Source of the DNA: Clostridia bacterium
GTDB lineage: Bacteria; Bacillota; Clostridia; Christensenellales; Aristaeellaceae
NCBI GenBank assembly: GCA_017524725.1
Contig: JAFXUZ010000074.1
Coordinates: forward strand, 1-64,000
Length of the DNA stretch: 64,000 nt
Direction of reading: 5' to 3'
The notes under the pieces were generated by a model. The model was not told where the DNA came from. It saw nothing but the letters and a program-made list of their open reading frames with translations, and did not search any database. Shown here in pieces: positions 25,800 to 35,130 of this stretch; the first letter of the stretch is position 1; every line of letters begins with the position of its first letter. The translations under genes and the position numbers were made by a program.

Positions 25800-28700
25800 A
25801 TGAGTTTGAAACGGTTTTTAAGCTTCATTGTTGCTTTGGCAATGATGATTACGCTGCTGATCCCCGCTGCTGTTTCATCTGAAGGACTTGAAGAGGTTCC
25901 GGAAGTGACAGAAAGTGTTGACGGGGCTAACGATGCTTCCACGGATGACGAAGCTCCCGCCGATGAGGCTCCCGCGGACGAAGCTCCTGCGGACGAAGCT
26001 CCCGCCGATGAGGCTCCTGCGGACGAAGCTCCTGCGGACGAAGCTCCCGCCGATGAGGCTCCTGCGGACGAAGCTCCCGCCGATGAGGCTCCCGCGGACG
26101 AAGCTCCTGCGGACGAAGCTCCCGCCGATGAGGCTCCTGCGGACGAAGCTCCTGCGGACGAAGCTCCCGCCGATGAGGCTTCTGCGGACGAAGCTCCCGC
26201 CGATGAGGCTCCCGCGGACGAAGCTCCTGCGGACGAAGCTCCCGCCGATGAGGCTCCCGCGGACGAAGCTCCCGCTGCTGAGGAAGCCTCCGAGGAAGAA
26301 GACCAGGTTGAAGAGGCGGTTTTTGAAAACGGTTATGTCAGGGTTTCCGCCGGCACAGCCGTTTATCAGGACGCCAATAAAAACAACAAGGTCGGTGTCA
26401 TCAATGGATCTTCCGTTGTTTATGCTGTGATGGCTGCCAAGGCCGAAGATATGCAGAACAGCTGGCTGAAGGTCAGTTTTGATACTGATACCGAAGATGC
26501 AGTCGTCACCGGATATGTACAGATGAAATCGGTCACTGTTCTTTCTGCGGAAGAGGCTGCAAATGTCATTGGCGCTTTGAAAGCTGACGGGAATGCCAAA
26601 GAGTATAATGGCTGCCTTCTCCCGATCGCGTCTTTCACTTATGAAGTTGCGGAGCCCGCTTCTGATCCGGAGGAAGTATCCGAAGATGAAGAAGTGCTGG
26701 AAGATGAGGAAGTCGAAACCGACGCGTCTGTTGCGATCACTGCCCAGCCCCAGGACACTACCGTCCCTGATGGCGGAAAAGCTACTTTTTCCGTCACAGC
26801 ATCCGGGACCGGCCTGACCTATCAGTGGCAGGTGAAAACAGACGCAGCGGCCAGCTGGAAAAATACCACGCTAAACGGCTGCAAAACGAATAAACTGAGT
26901 TTTAATGTTGTAGGGGGTTATAACAACCGCCAGTATCGTTGCGTCGTTACTGACAGTCAAGGCAATACGGCGACCTCCAATGCGGCGACATTGACGGTCG
27001 GTGCGTCGGTGGCGTTTGCGATCACTTCCCAGCCCCAAGATGTTACTGTGAATGCAAACGCGACTGCGACGTTTACTGTGGCTGCCACCGGAACAGGCCT
27101 GCACTACCAGTGGCAGTACAGGACAAGCGCGACTGCTTCCTGGGCCAACACCGGCCTCAGCGGCAACAAGACAGCTGAACTCAGCTTCAAGGCCCTGGGC
27201 GGATACACCGGCCGCCAGTTCCGCTGTGTTGTTACAGATGCGAACGGGGATACGCTTGAATCTGATCCCGCGACGCTGACGGTCGGGACGACGGCGGCGT
27301 TTGCGATCACTGCCCAGCCCCAGGACGTTACTGTGAATGCTAATGCGACTGCGACGTTTACTGTGGCTGCCACCGGAGCCGGCCTGACATACCAGTGGCA
27401 GGTCAAGACCAGTGCGACGGCTGACTGGGCCAACACCGGCCTCAGCGGCAACAAAACGGCTGAACTCAGCTTCAAAGCCCTGGGAGGATACAACGGCCGC
27501 CAGTTCCGCTGTGTTGTTACGAATGCAAGCGGGAATACGCTTGAATCTGAAGCCGCAACGCTGACGGTCGGAACGACGGCGGCGTTTGCGATCACCGCTC
27601 AGCCACAGGACGTAACGGTGAATGCTAACGCGACTGCGACGTTTACTGTAGCCGCTACCGGAGCCGGCCTGACGTATCAGTGGCAGTACAGGACAAGCGC
27701 GACTGCTTCCTGGGCCAACACCGGCCTTAGCGGCAACAAGACGGCTGAACTCAGCTTCAAAGCCCTGGGCGGATACAACGGCCGCCAGTTCCGTTGCGTT
27801 GTTACGAATGCAAACGGGAATACGCTTGAATCTGATCCCGCGACGCTGACGGTTGGAACGACGGCGGCGTTTGCGATCACCGCCCAGCCTCAGGACGTAA
27901 CGGTGAATGCTAACGCGACTGCGACGTTTACTGTAGCCGCCACCGGGGCCGGCTTGACGTATCAATGGCAGGTCAAGACCAGTGCGACGGCTGACTGGGC
28001 CAACACAGGACTTAGCGGCAACAAAACGGCTGAACTCAGCTTCAAGGCCTTGGGCGGATATAACGGCCGCCAGTTCCGCTGTGTTGTTACGAATGCAAGC
28101 GGGAATACGCTTGAATCTGATCCCGCGACGCTGACAGTCGGTACGTCGGTGGCGTTTGCGATCACCGCCCAGCCCCAGGACGTTACGGTACTTGCGGGTG
28201 AGACTGCGACGTTTACTGTAGTTGCTACCGGAACCGGCCTGACTTACCAGTGGCAGGTCAAGACCGATGAAGCAGCCGCCTGGAAGGGCACCAGCCTCAA
28301 CGGCAACAAAACGGCAGAACTGAGTTTCTCTGCAGCGAAAACCTTCAACAACCGTCAGTACCGCTGCATTGTGACGGATGCCAATGGGAATAAGATTTCT
28401 TCCGATCCCGCGACGCTGTTCATCAGTGAACCGGCGGTGGAGCTTGCTATTACAAGCCAGCCCCAGGACGTGGAAGTTGCTGCAGGCCAGACAGCGACGT
28501 TCAGCGTTGCTGCGACCGGGACCGGTCTGACGTATCAGTGGCAAACACTGACCAGTGCAGGTGGTACTTGGAAGGCCACTACGCTTAACGGATACAATAC
28601 TGATACGCTCAGCTTTGAGATGAAGACCGCCTATGCAAATCGTCAGTATCGCTGCATTGTGAAGGACTCTTCCGGTGAACAGGTTGTTTCTGACAGTGCG

Positions 28701-29252
28701 CTTCTTACCCTCCCCGAACCGCTCTTGCCGGTCAGTCAGCCTGAATCGGTGACCTGCGCGGCGAACGATAACGTTTCGTTCACCTTTGTAGTGAATCATA
28801 CCACCGGAGTTACTTACTGCTGGCAGGTATCGACCGACAATGGAGTGACCTGGAAGAATACTACCCTCAACGGTTATGCGACTGATACTTTGGCGTTCAA
28901 GGCACTGGGAGGATACAACGGCCGCCAGTATCGCTGTGTTGTTACCAATGCAAAAGGAGAAACGGTAACGTCTGATCCCGTGACCCTGACAGTTAGCTGG
29001 ACCAAGGTTGTTGATGGGGTTACCTATCAGCAGATCGATGCGAATACCTGCAAGGTGACCGGTTATAACGGGACCGCGTCTTCCCTGACGATTCCCGCCA
29101 CGGTGGACGGCGCGCAAGTGGTTGAGATCGGCGAAGAAGCCTTCATGGGCAACACCACCCTGACCTCCATCGACCTGCCGAACACCATCGAGGTCATCCG
29201 TGCCCGGGCCTTCAAGAACTGCACCAGCCTGAGCTCGATGACGACCCACTGA
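25800..29252 (+). CDS. Large secreted surface protein: Pro-Ala-Asp-Glu repeat, eight Ig-like units, C-terminal LRR
   Basis: An 1150-residue protein. A signal peptide covers residues 1-27. Residues about 51-160 are an acidic tandem repeat of a five-residue unit (APADE). Residues about 170-290 look like a bacterial SH3-type domain followed by an acidic linker. Eight Ig-like units of about 95 residues run from about residue 309 to 1065, each with the pattern QPQDVTV, YQWQ and RQ(F/Y)RC(V/I)V. The end (1067-1150) has BspA-type LRR repeats (EEAFMGNTTLTSIDL, IEVIRARAFKNC) and then stops, with no sorting motif or membrane helix. Probably an adhesin or envelope protein; a strong terminator follows. 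Confidence 0.88.
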   Translation: MSLKRFLSFIVALAMMITLLIPAAVSSEGLEEVPEVTESVDGANDASTDDEAPADEAPADEAPADEAPADEAPADEAPADEAPADEAPADEAPADEAPADEAPADEAPADEAPADEAPADEAPADEASADEAPADEAPADEAPADEAPADEAPADEAPAAEEASEEEDQVEEAVFENGYVRVSAGTAVYQDANKNNKVGVINGSSVVYAVMAAKAEDMQNSWLKVSFDTDTEDAVVTGYVQMKSVTVLSAEEAANVIGALKADGNAKEYNGCLLPIASFTYEVAEPASDPEEVSEDEEVLEDEEVETDASVAITAQPQDTTVPDGGKATFSVTASGTGLTYQWQVKTDAAASWKNTTLNGCKTNKLSFNVVGGYNNRQYRCVVTDSQGNTATSNAATLTVGASVAFAITSQPQDVTVNANATATFTVAATGTGLHYQWQYRTSATASWANTGLSGNKTAELSFKALGGYTGRQFRCVVTDANGDTLESDPATLTVGTTAAFAITAQPQDVTVNANATATFTVAATGAGLTYQWQVKTSATADWANTGLSGNKTAELSFKALGGYNGRQFRCVVTNASGNTLESEAATLTVGTTAAFAITAQPQDVTVNANATATFTVAATGAGLTYQWQYRTSATASWANTGLSGNKTAELSFKALGGYNGRQFRCVVTNANGNTLESDPATLTVGTTAAFAITAQPQDVTVNANATATFTVAATGAGLTYQWQVKTSATADWANTGLSGNKTAELSFKALGGYNGRQFRCVVTNASGNTLESDPATLTVGTSVAFAITAQPQDVTVLAGETATFTVVATGTGLTYQWQVKTDEAAAWKGTSLNGNKTAELSFSAAKTFNNRQYRCIVTDANGNKISSDPATLFISEPAVELAITSQPQDVEVAAGQTATFSVAATGTGLTYQWQTLTSAGGTWKATTLNGYNTDTLSFEMKTAYANRQYRCIVKDSSGEQVVSDSALLTLPEPLLPVSQPESVTCAANDNVSFTFVVNHTTGVTYCWQVSTDNGVTWKNTTLNGYATDTLAFKALGGYNGRQYRCVVTNAKGETVTSDPVTLTVSWTKVVDGVTYQQIDANTCKVTGYNGTASSLTIPATVDGAQVVEIGEEAFMGNTTLTSIDLPNTIEVIRARAFKNCTSLSSMTTH
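25953..26282 (+). repeat. 15-bp tandem repeat encoding APADE (about 22 units)
   Basis: The unit gctcctgcggacgaa and its variant gctcccgccgatgag are repeated in an order that also gives a 45-bp higher period. One unit has Ser in place of Pro and the last is changed to AAEEA. The near-identity of units suggests copy-number change by slippage or recombination, always in frame because the unit is a multiple of three. Confidence 0.92.
27288..28142 (+). repeat. Three near-identical 285-bp Ig-unit repeats
   Basis: Units start at 27288, 27573 and 27858, exactly 285 bp apart, and encode Ig units 3, 4 and 5. Units 3 and 5 are almost the same in protein, and unit 4 differs mainly in the YRTSATAS/VKTSATAD segment. 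The flanking units (2 and 6) are clearly more divergent. This indicates recent duplication inside the gene. Confidence 0.9.
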
Positions 29253-29275
29253 TCGGATAGTTCCTTAGTTACCCC

Positions 29276-29300
29276 GGGGCACCGAAAGGTGCCCCTTTTT
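29276..29300 (+). terminator. Intrinsic terminator after the surface-protein gene
   Basis: ggggcacc, loop gaaa, ggtgcccc, then ttttt: an eight-base-pair perfect stem with a stable tetraloop and a U-run, 24 bases after the stop codon. The following spacer to 29423 holds only a small palindrome, ccgggcaatgcccgg, at 29370-29384. Confidence 0.92.
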
Positions 29301-29423
29301 CAGCATAAGGGGGATATTCCAGTTCGACTCTGGGAATGCTGATATCCATAGAGGGTAATTTGAAAATGTCCGGGCAATGCCCGGCAAATTGATAAGCCCC
29401 TGAAAAGGGAAAGAAGGTCAGTT

Positions 29424-30569
29424 TTGAGACATCATCGCTACAATCCGGATTTCAGGTTTATCGTCGAGCCTGAATCATTCAACAAGTATACCGACCGGGA
29501 GTTTCTGCAGTACTGCCTGGGCGCCACCATGTATATGCCGGGATCGAAGGATTTCGCACCGAAGATCCTGTCGGGCGCCATGCCGGGGCTGACCAGCATG
29601 GTGCTGTGCTGCGAGGACGCGTGCCCGGAGGAAAAGGTGCCGGAGGCGGAGGAAAACATCCACAGCCTGCTTGATACTGTGACCGCCGCCGTGGAGAACG
29701 GAACCCTGGACGAGGACAGGGTGCCGCTGATCTTTGTGCGCATCCGCAGCCTGGAACAATTCAAGCATTTCAGCTTGGGCCTTACCAAGCGCCAGGTGAA
29801 GAGCCTGTGCGGCATCAATTTCCCCAAGTTCAACGCCGAAAACGGCTATGAATATTTCGCGTACCTGCGGGACCTGAATGAAAAGTTCGGCGAGATCATT
29901 TACGGCATGCCGATCATTGAGGACAAGGAAGTGGCGTATAAGGAATCCCGTATGTATGAGCTGACCGGCATCAAGCGCATCCTGGACAAATACAGGGATC
30001 TGGTGCTCCAGGTCCGCGTCGGCGCGACGGACTTTTCCTCGGTATTCGGCGTGCGCCGGGGCGTGGGTTATTCCGTGTACGACATCATGGTGGTCCGGGA
30101 GTGCCTGTGCGACATCCTGAACATGTTCAGCCGGAATAACGATTATGTGGTGTCCGGGCCGGTGTGGGAATATTTCCGCGCGCCGGAGGAACTGATGTTC
30201 GAAGAACTGCCCCATTACGGCATCGAGGACTACCTGGTCACCCATAAACCGATCGTGAACAACGAGATCGACGGCCTTTTGCGTGAGGTGATCCTGGACA
30301 AGGCGAACGGGTTCGTCGGGCGTACCGTGATCCATCCAAGCCATGTGAAATTCGTCAACGCGATGATGGCCGTCACGAAGGAAGAGTATGACGACGCCTG
30401 CCAGATCCTTTCCACCGGGGACGGCGTGGTCAAAGGCGCCGGCGGCAACAAGATGAACGAGATCAGGCCCCATGCCAACTGGGCACGGAAAGTATATAAC
30501 AGGGCGAGGGCCTACGGCGTCATCAGGGACGAAAGCGGGCATGTGAAACTGTTTGCCGTAAACGACTGA
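29424..30569 (+). CDS. HpcH/HpaI-type C-C bond lyase family protein (long CitE-like)
   Basis: A 381-residue TIM-barrel protein distantly related to CitE. Family features include CLGATMYMPGSKDFAP in place of the usual start, the acidic LCCEDACPEEKV loop, IFVRIRSLEQF, a Glu-containing YGMPIIEDKEV, VRVGATDFSSVFG for the metal site, and GRTVIHPSHVKFVNAM near the end. It matches the longer lyase-like type sometimes found beside Ter or ATP-grasp genes rather than citrate lyase. A TTG start is used, preceded by aagaagg; there is no better ATG nearby. It stands alone, with its own terminator before it and a promoter after it. Substrate unknown. Confidence 0.8.
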   Translation: MRHHRYNPDFRFIVEPESFNKYTDREFLQYCLGATMYMPGSKDFAPKILSGAMPGLTSMVLCCEDACPEEKVPEAEENIHSLLDTVTAAVENGTLDEDRVPLIFVRIRSLEQFKHFSLGLTKRQVKSLCGINFPKFNAENGYEYFAYLRDLNEKFGEIIYGMPIIEDKEVAYKESRMYELTGIKRILDKYRDLVLQVRVGATDFSSVFGVRRGVGYSVYDIMVVRECLCDILNMFSRNNDYVVSGPVWEYFRAPEELMFEELPHYGIEDYLVTHKPIVNNEIDGLLREVILDKANGFVGRTVIHPSHVKFVNAMMAVTKEEYDDACQILSTGDGVVKGAGGNKMNEIRPHANWARKVYNRARAYGVIRDESGHVKLFAVND

Positions 30570-30617
30570 TCTACGACTGATTTATGAATTGAAAAACCGC
30601 TGAAGCGGGGATAACGG

Positions 30618-30647
30618 TTTACAAACCCTCCTTCCGGACGGTATAAT
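30618..30647 (+). promoter_or_regulatory. Sigma-70-type promoter of the UDP-galacturonate operon
   Basis: tttaca (30618-30623), an 18-base spacer and a perfect tataat (30642-30647) lie 76 bases before the epimerase start. The genes that follow to 35059 run in one direction with short gaps. Confidence 0.75.
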
Positions 30648-30722
30648 ACCGGCGTGGGGAGGATAAAGCGACAACAAAGCGGCGTTCTGCCGCTGCCCGC
30701 GGGAAGGAGAAACCAGGGGATC

Positions 30723-31793
30723 ATGCAGAAAAGCGTTATCGACCTGAACGGCAAAACCATTCTTGTGACCGGGTGTCCCGGATTCATCGGATCATATCTT
30801 GTCATCCACCTGCTCCGGGAACTTACCGGAGGGACGGTGGTCAGCCTTGACAACCTGAACGACTACTATGAAGTCAGCCTGAAGGAATGGCGGCTGAAAC
30901 AGGTTGAAAAGGCGGCGGAGGATTCGCCGGTGAAACATGTGTTCGTCAAAGGCTCCATCGGGGACAAAGCCCTGGTGGACCGGCTTTTTGACGAGTGGAA
31001 ATTCGACGTGGTGGTCAACCTGGCCGCCCAGGCCGGGGTGCGGTACTCCATTGACCACCCGGACGTGTATATCGAATCCAACATCATCGGTTTCTATAAC
31101 ATCCTGGAGGCCTGCCGCCGCCATCCGGTGGAGCACCTGGTGTATGCCAGCTCCTCAAGCGTTTACGGCGGCAACAAAAAGGTGCCTTTCTCAACGGACG
31201 ACAAGGTGGACAATCCCGTTTCCCTGTACGCGGCCACCAAGAAAAGCAACGAGCTGCTGGCCCACGCCTATTCCAAGCTGTACAACATCCCCTCCACCGG
31301 ACTCAGGTTTTTCACAGTGTACGGGCCGGCGGGCCGTCCGGACATGTTCTATTATTCCGCCACCCGGTCCCTGGCGGCGGGGAAGACCATCCGAATCTTC
31401 AATTACGGGGACATGAAGCGCGATTTCACCTACATCGACGATATTGTCGAGGGGATCGTGCGGGTGATGCGCGGAGCGCCGATGAAGGAGATGGGCCCGG
31501 ACGGGCTGCCCGTGCCGCCTTATGCCGTATACAATATCGGCGGCGGCCAGCCGGAAAACCTGCTGGACTACATTAGCACCCTGCAGGAGGAGCTGGTGCG
31601 CGCCGGTGTGCTGCCCGCGGATTATGATTTTGAAGGCCATAGGGAGCTGACGGGCATGCAGCCCGGGGACGTGCCTGTGACCTACGCGGATTCCGAGGCG
31701 CTGGAAAGGGACTACGGGTTCACGCCGAAGATCGGCATCAGGGAAGGACTCAGGGCCTTCTGCGAGTGGTACAGGGAATATTACCGCGGCTGA
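30723..31793 (+). CDS. UDP-glucuronate 4-epimerase-like NAD-dependent epimerase
   Basis: An extended SDR of 356 residues. Motifs are the Rossmann VTGCPGFIGSYL, LDNLNDYYEVSLKEWRL (typical of UDP-glucuronate epimerases), AAQAGVRYSID, the catalytic Ser in YASSSSVYG, and SLYAATKKSNE for Tyr and Lys. A Cys replaces the usual Gly/Ala in the first glycine motif. The start at 30723 is chosen because an upstream in-frame ATG lies too near the promoter; aggggatc is just upstream. It interconverts UDP-glucuronate and UDP-galacturonate, which fits the UDP-glucose dehydrogenase at 33827 and the galacturonokinase-like enzyme that follows. Confidence 0.88.
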   Translation: MQKSVIDLNGKTILVTGCPGFIGSYLVIHLLRELTGGTVVSLDNLNDYYEVSLKEWRLKQVEKAAEDSPVKHVFVKGSIGDKALVDRLFDEWKFDVVVNLAAQAGVRYSIDHPDVYIESNIIGFYNILEACRRHPVEHLVYASSSSVYGGNKKVPFSTDDKVDNPVSLYAATKKSNELLAHAYSKLYNIPSTGLRFFTVYGPAGRPDMFYYSATRSLAAGKTIRIFNYGDMKRDFTYIDDIVEGIVRVMRGAPMKEMGPDGLPVPPYAVYNIGGGQPENLLDYISTLQEELVRAGVLPADYDFEGHRELTGMQPGDVPVTYADSEALERDYGFTPKIGIREGLRAFCEWYREYYRG

Positions 31794-31840
31794 CGGATGT
31801 GAACTTCGCGAACCGAAACCGCATATAAAGGGGAAAGCTT

Positions 31841-33013
31841 ATGAAATGTGAAGAACTGTATTTCAACACCTATGGAAGAGAGCCTGAAGCGATGGCGTTC
31901 TGCCCGTACCGCATCAGCCCCCTCGGCGCCCATATCGACCACCAGTACGGCAAGATCAACGGCCTTGCCATCGACAAGGGGATCCATATCGCCTACAGCC
32001 GCAAGGAAAACGGCGTGGTGGAACTGCAGAGCGTCAATTTTCCAAAACGTGCTCAGTTCCATGTGAACGGCATCCCGGATGAGAAGGTGGGCGACTGGGC
32101 GGACCATATGCGCGGCGCGGCAAAGCAGCTGCAGGAAAAATACCCGCTGCGTTACGGCATTTCCGCCGTTATCGAGGGATCCCTCCCCATCGGGGGCCTT
32201 TCCTCTTCCGCCGCGGTGATCATCGCCTTCCTGTCCGCCCTGGCCAATGTCAACGGCATCCGGCTGGAAGCGTGGGACACCATCATGATGGCGAAGGCCG
32301 CGGAAAACAAATACGTGGGCGTCAACTGCGGAAAGCTGGACCAGAGCTGCGAAGTGCTGTGCAAAAAAGACCGGCTTTTGTACCTCGACTGTGCGGACGA
32401 CAGCTTTGTTCTGATCCCGAAGGATCCTTCGATGAAGCCCTTCAGGATCGCTGTGTTCTTCAGCGGGCTGGAGCGCAGCCTGGCCACATCCGCCTATAAC
32501 CTTCGCCAGGACGAATGCAAGGCGGCGGCCTACAGCCTTCTGGCCTATGCCGGATTCCAGTACGGCAAGTTTGCCGACACCAGGCTTCGCGACGTGCCCG
32601 TCCCGATCTATCGGGAATACCGGGACCGGCTGCCGGAAGCCTTCCGGAAGCGGGCGGACCATTACTTCGGTGAATTTCGCCGGGCCGAGGAAGGCGCAGA
32701 GGCGTGGAAAAACGGCGATCTGGACACTTATGGACGCCTGGTGTTCGAAAGCGGAAAGAGCAGCATCGAAAATTATGAATGCGGCTGTCCGGAGCTGATC
32801 ACCCTGTATAACATCATGACGGAGACCGACGGCATCTACGGCGGACGCTTTTCGGGCGCCGGCTTCAAGGGCTGCTGCATGGCCCTTGTGGACCCGGATA
32901 AGGCGGACGGGATCCTTCAGACCGTGGAGGAAAAGTACCTCAAGGTCTATCCCGCGCTTCGGGGCAAGTACCTGGGCGCGCTGTGCGATTCCGCGGACGG
33001 GGTGAAACTATGA
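31841..33013 (+). CDS. GHMP kinase, galacturonokinase-like
   Basis: A 390-residue GHMP sugar kinase. The galactokinase signature region reads CPYRISPLGAHIDHQYG, as in plant galacturonokinases, instead of the usual GR-N-LIGEHTDY of galactokinase. The ATP loop is LPIGGLSSSAAV near residue 112. SIENYECGCPEL and GGRFSGAGFKGCC near the C-terminus are also shared with that group. It would phosphorylate galacturonate (or a related sugar acid) at C1. It overlaps the nucleotidyltransferase by an ATGA, which could convert the product to UDP-galacturonate. Galactokinase activity is the main alternative. Confidence 0.82.
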   Translation: MKCEELYFNTYGREPEAMAFCPYRISPLGAHIDHQYGKINGLAIDKGIHIAYSRKENGVVELQSVNFPKRAQFHVNGIPDEKVGDWADHMRGAAKQLQEKYPLRYGISAVIEGSLPIGGLSSSAAVIIAFLSALANVNGIRLEAWDTIMMAKAAENKYVGVNCGKLDQSCEVLCKKDRLLYLDCADDSFVLIPKDPSMKPFRIAVFFSGLERSLATSAYNLRQDECKAAAYSLLAYAGFQYGKFADTRLRDVPVPIYREYRDRLPEAFRKRADHYFGEFRRAEEGAEAWKNGDLDTYGRLVFESGKSSIENYECGCPELITLYNIMTETDGIYGGRFSGAGFKGCCMALVDPDKADGILQTVEEKYLKVYPALRGKYLGALCDSADGVKL

Positions 33014-33741
33014 AATGCATTATACTGGCCGCGGGGTACGCCACCAGGCTGTACCCGCTGACGAAGGATTTCCCGAAACCGCTTTTGAAGGTGGGGGAAA
33101 AGACCATATTGGACTGGCTTGTGGACGACGTGGCCCCTCTGACCGACGAATTTGCCGTTATCAGCAATCACCGTTTTCTCTCCCATTTTGAAGCCTGGGC
33201 CGCGGGAAAGCCCCGGAAGATCACCCTGGTGGACGACGGGACCGAGAGCAACGAAACGCGCCTGGGCGCTGTAAAGGATATCCTGCTTGCCGTCGAAAAG
33301 CTGCGGATCTCGGATGACTGCCTTGTGATGGCGGGGGACAACGTGCTTGATTTTTCGCTCTGCTCCTTTGTAAGCTTTGCGCAGGAGAAGGGCACGTCCT
33401 GCGTGATGTGCCATGAGGAAAACGACCTTGCGAAGCAGCGCAGGACCGCCATCATCACGAAGGATGAAAACGGCCTGATCACATCCTATGAGGAAAAGCC
33501 TCAGGCCCCAAAGGGCAACCGGGCGGTGCCGCCGTTTTATTACTACCGTGCGGATGATATCCGGCGCATCCCGGAGGCGCTGGCCGCCGGATGCGGATAT
33601 GACGCTCCCGGATCCTTCGCGGCGTGGCTTTCCGGTCAGGTGCCGATGCACGCCTACGACATGCCGGGGAAACGGTATGACATCGGCGATATGCAAAGCT
33701 ACCGGGCGGTACAGGAGAACTACGCCGGGATCCGGCTCTGA
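33010..33741 (+). CDS. Sugar-1-phosphate nucleotidyltransferase
   Basis: A 243-residue nucleotidyltransferase that starts with [18 protein letters not shown], with [15 protein letters not shown] and the metal-site [12 protein letters not shown] near residue 112. The start at 33010 overlaps the kinase stop (ATGA), so an upstream in-frame ATG is unlikely. It lacks the C-terminal beta-helix of bifunctional enzymes. The pairing with a galacturonokinase-like enzyme suggests it activates the sugar-acid phosphate; the nucleotide is not predictable. Confidence 0.88.
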   Translation: MKCIILAAGYATRLYPLTKDFPKPLLKVGEKTILDWLVDDVAPLTDEFAVISNHRFLSHFEAWAAGKPRKITLVDDGTESNETRLGAVKDILLAVEKLRISDDCLVMAGDNVLDFSLCSFVSFAQEKGTSCVMCHEENDLAKQRRTAIITKDENGLITSYEEKPQAPKGNRAVPPFYYYRADDIRRIPEALAAGCGYDAPGSFAAWLSGQVPMHAYDMPGKRYDIGDMQSYRAVQENYAGIRL

Positions 33742-33826
33742 GATCGTTTTTTCATTTTTCCGCGGCGGGTTCCCGTCGGGGACCGCCGAAACAAAGACAT
33801 GGCTCCCAAAGGGGAAAGGAGACTGT

Positions 33827-35059
33827 ATGAATATTGCCGTAGCTGGAACGGGATATGTCGGACTGTCGCTGGCGGTGCTTTTAAGCCAGCACAACCATGT
33901 GACTGCCGTGGACATCGTTCCGGAAAAGGTGGATAAGATCAACCGGTGGGGATCGCCGATCCAGGACGATTATATCGAAAAATTCCTGGAGGAGCACGAA
34001 GCCCGGGGACTGGACCTGAATGCCACCACCGACGCGGCGTCGGCATACGCCGCCGCGGATTATGTGATCATTGCCGCACCGACAAATTACGATCCCCAGA
34101 AAAATTTCTTTGATACCAGCGCGGTGGAGAGCGTGATCGAACTGGTGCTGAAGTCTTCCGATACCGCGACGATGGTCATCAAATCCACCATTCCCGTGGG
34201 TTACACCCGCCGGGTGAGGGAAAAGTTCGATACGGACCGCATCCTGTTCAGCCCGGAATTCCTGAGGGAATCCAAAGCGCTGTATGACAACCTGTATCCC
34301 AGCCGGATCATCGTGGGCTGCGACGAAAAGAGCAGGGAAAAGGCGGAGGTGTTCGCCCGCCTTCTGCAGGAAGGTGCGGAAAAGCCGGATGTGGACACCC
34401 TGTTCATGGACTTTACGGAGGCGGAGGCGGTCAAGCTTTTCGCCAATACCTACCTGGCCCTCCGTGTTTCTTTCTTTAACGAACTGGACACCTACGCTGA
34501 GGTCAAGGGACTGAACACGAAGAACATTATCAGCGGCGTGTGCCTGGACCCGAGGATCGGGACCCATTACAACAACCCGTCTTTCGGATACGGCGGCTAC
34601 TGCCTGCCGAAGGACACCAAGCAGCTGCTGGCCAATTATGCCGACGTTCCCGAGAACCTGATCCAGGCGATCGTGGAGAGCAACCGGACCCGCAAGGATT
34701 TTATCGCGGACCGCGTGCTTGAGCGGGCGGGCTACTACACCGCCAACAGCATGTGGAACGTGGAAAAGGAGCGCCCCATCACGGTGGGGGTATACCGGCT
34801 GACGATGAAGGCGAACTCCGACAATTTCCGCCAGAGCAGCATCCAGGGCGTCATGAAGCGCATCAAGGCGAAAGGAGCGACGGTCATCATTTACGAGCCG
34901 ACGCTGCCCGACGGCTCCACTTTCTTCGGATCGCTGGTGGTGAACGATGTGGAGCGCTTCAAAAAAAGCTGCGACGCCATCATTGCCAACCGGTACGACA
35001 GCGTGCTGGATGACGTGGAGGAAAAGGTATATACCAGGGACTTGTTCCGTAGGGACTGA
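33827..35059 (+). CDS. ugd: UDP-glucose 6-dehydrogenase
   Basis: A 410-residue nucleotide-sugar dehydrogenase that oxidises UDP-glucose twice to UDP-glucuronate. It has the NAD motif [37 protein letters not shown] and the catalytic Cys in [15 protein letters not shown] near residue 257. The start at 33827 follows ggggaaagga; the long in-frame extension upstream has no ribosome binding site and overlaps the previous gene. The shorter 'LAVLLSQHN' type matches Ugd of Bacteroides/Clostridia. Its product feeds the 4-epimerase at 30723. Confidence 0.94.
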   Translation: MNIAVAGTGYVGLSLAVLLSQHNHVTAVDIVPEKVDKINRWGSPIQDDYIEKFLEEHEARGLDLNATTDAASAYAAADYVIIAAPTNYDPQKNFFDTSAVESVIELVLKSSDTATMVIKSTIPVGYTRRVREKFDTDRILFSPEFLRESKALYDNLYPSRIIVGCDEKSREKAEVFARLLQEGAEKPDVDTLFMDFTEAEAVKLFANTYLALRVSFFNELDTYAEVKGLNTKNIISGVCLDPRIGTHYNNPSFGYGGYCLPKDTKQLLANYADVPENLIQAIVESNRTRKDFIADRVLERAGYYTANSMWNVEKERPITVGVYRLTMKANSDNFRQSSIQGVMKRIKAKGATVIIYEPTLPDGSTFFGSLVVNDVERFKKSCDAIIANRYDSVLDDVEEKVYTRDLFRRD

Positions 35060-35060
35060 A

Positions 35061-35108
35061 AAACAAAGGGGCTGCCGCAGGGGAAACGCAGCAGTCCCCT
35101 TTGTTTTT
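35061..35108. terminator. Bidirectional intrinsic terminator
   Basis: aaaacaaaggggctgc and gcagtcccctttgttttt form a long A/T-flanked stem between ugd on the plus strand and the MFS gene on the minus strand. T-runs flank both sides, so it can stop both convergent transcripts. Confidence 0.9.
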
Positions 35109-35130
35109 CAGGCGGTCGGGATCGGATGGA

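Noticed and set aside
25953..26282. The regular 15/45-bp repeats as a CRISPR array
   Set aside because: Units are contiguous with no spacers, keep a reading frame and encode a protein repeat.
26871..29249. 792-codon open frame on the minus strand opposite the Ig-repeat protein
   Set aside because: It is the antisense of a repetitive, GC-rich coding region; it has no ribosome binding site, no recognisable domain, and the plus-strand gene has a signal peptide and clear domains.
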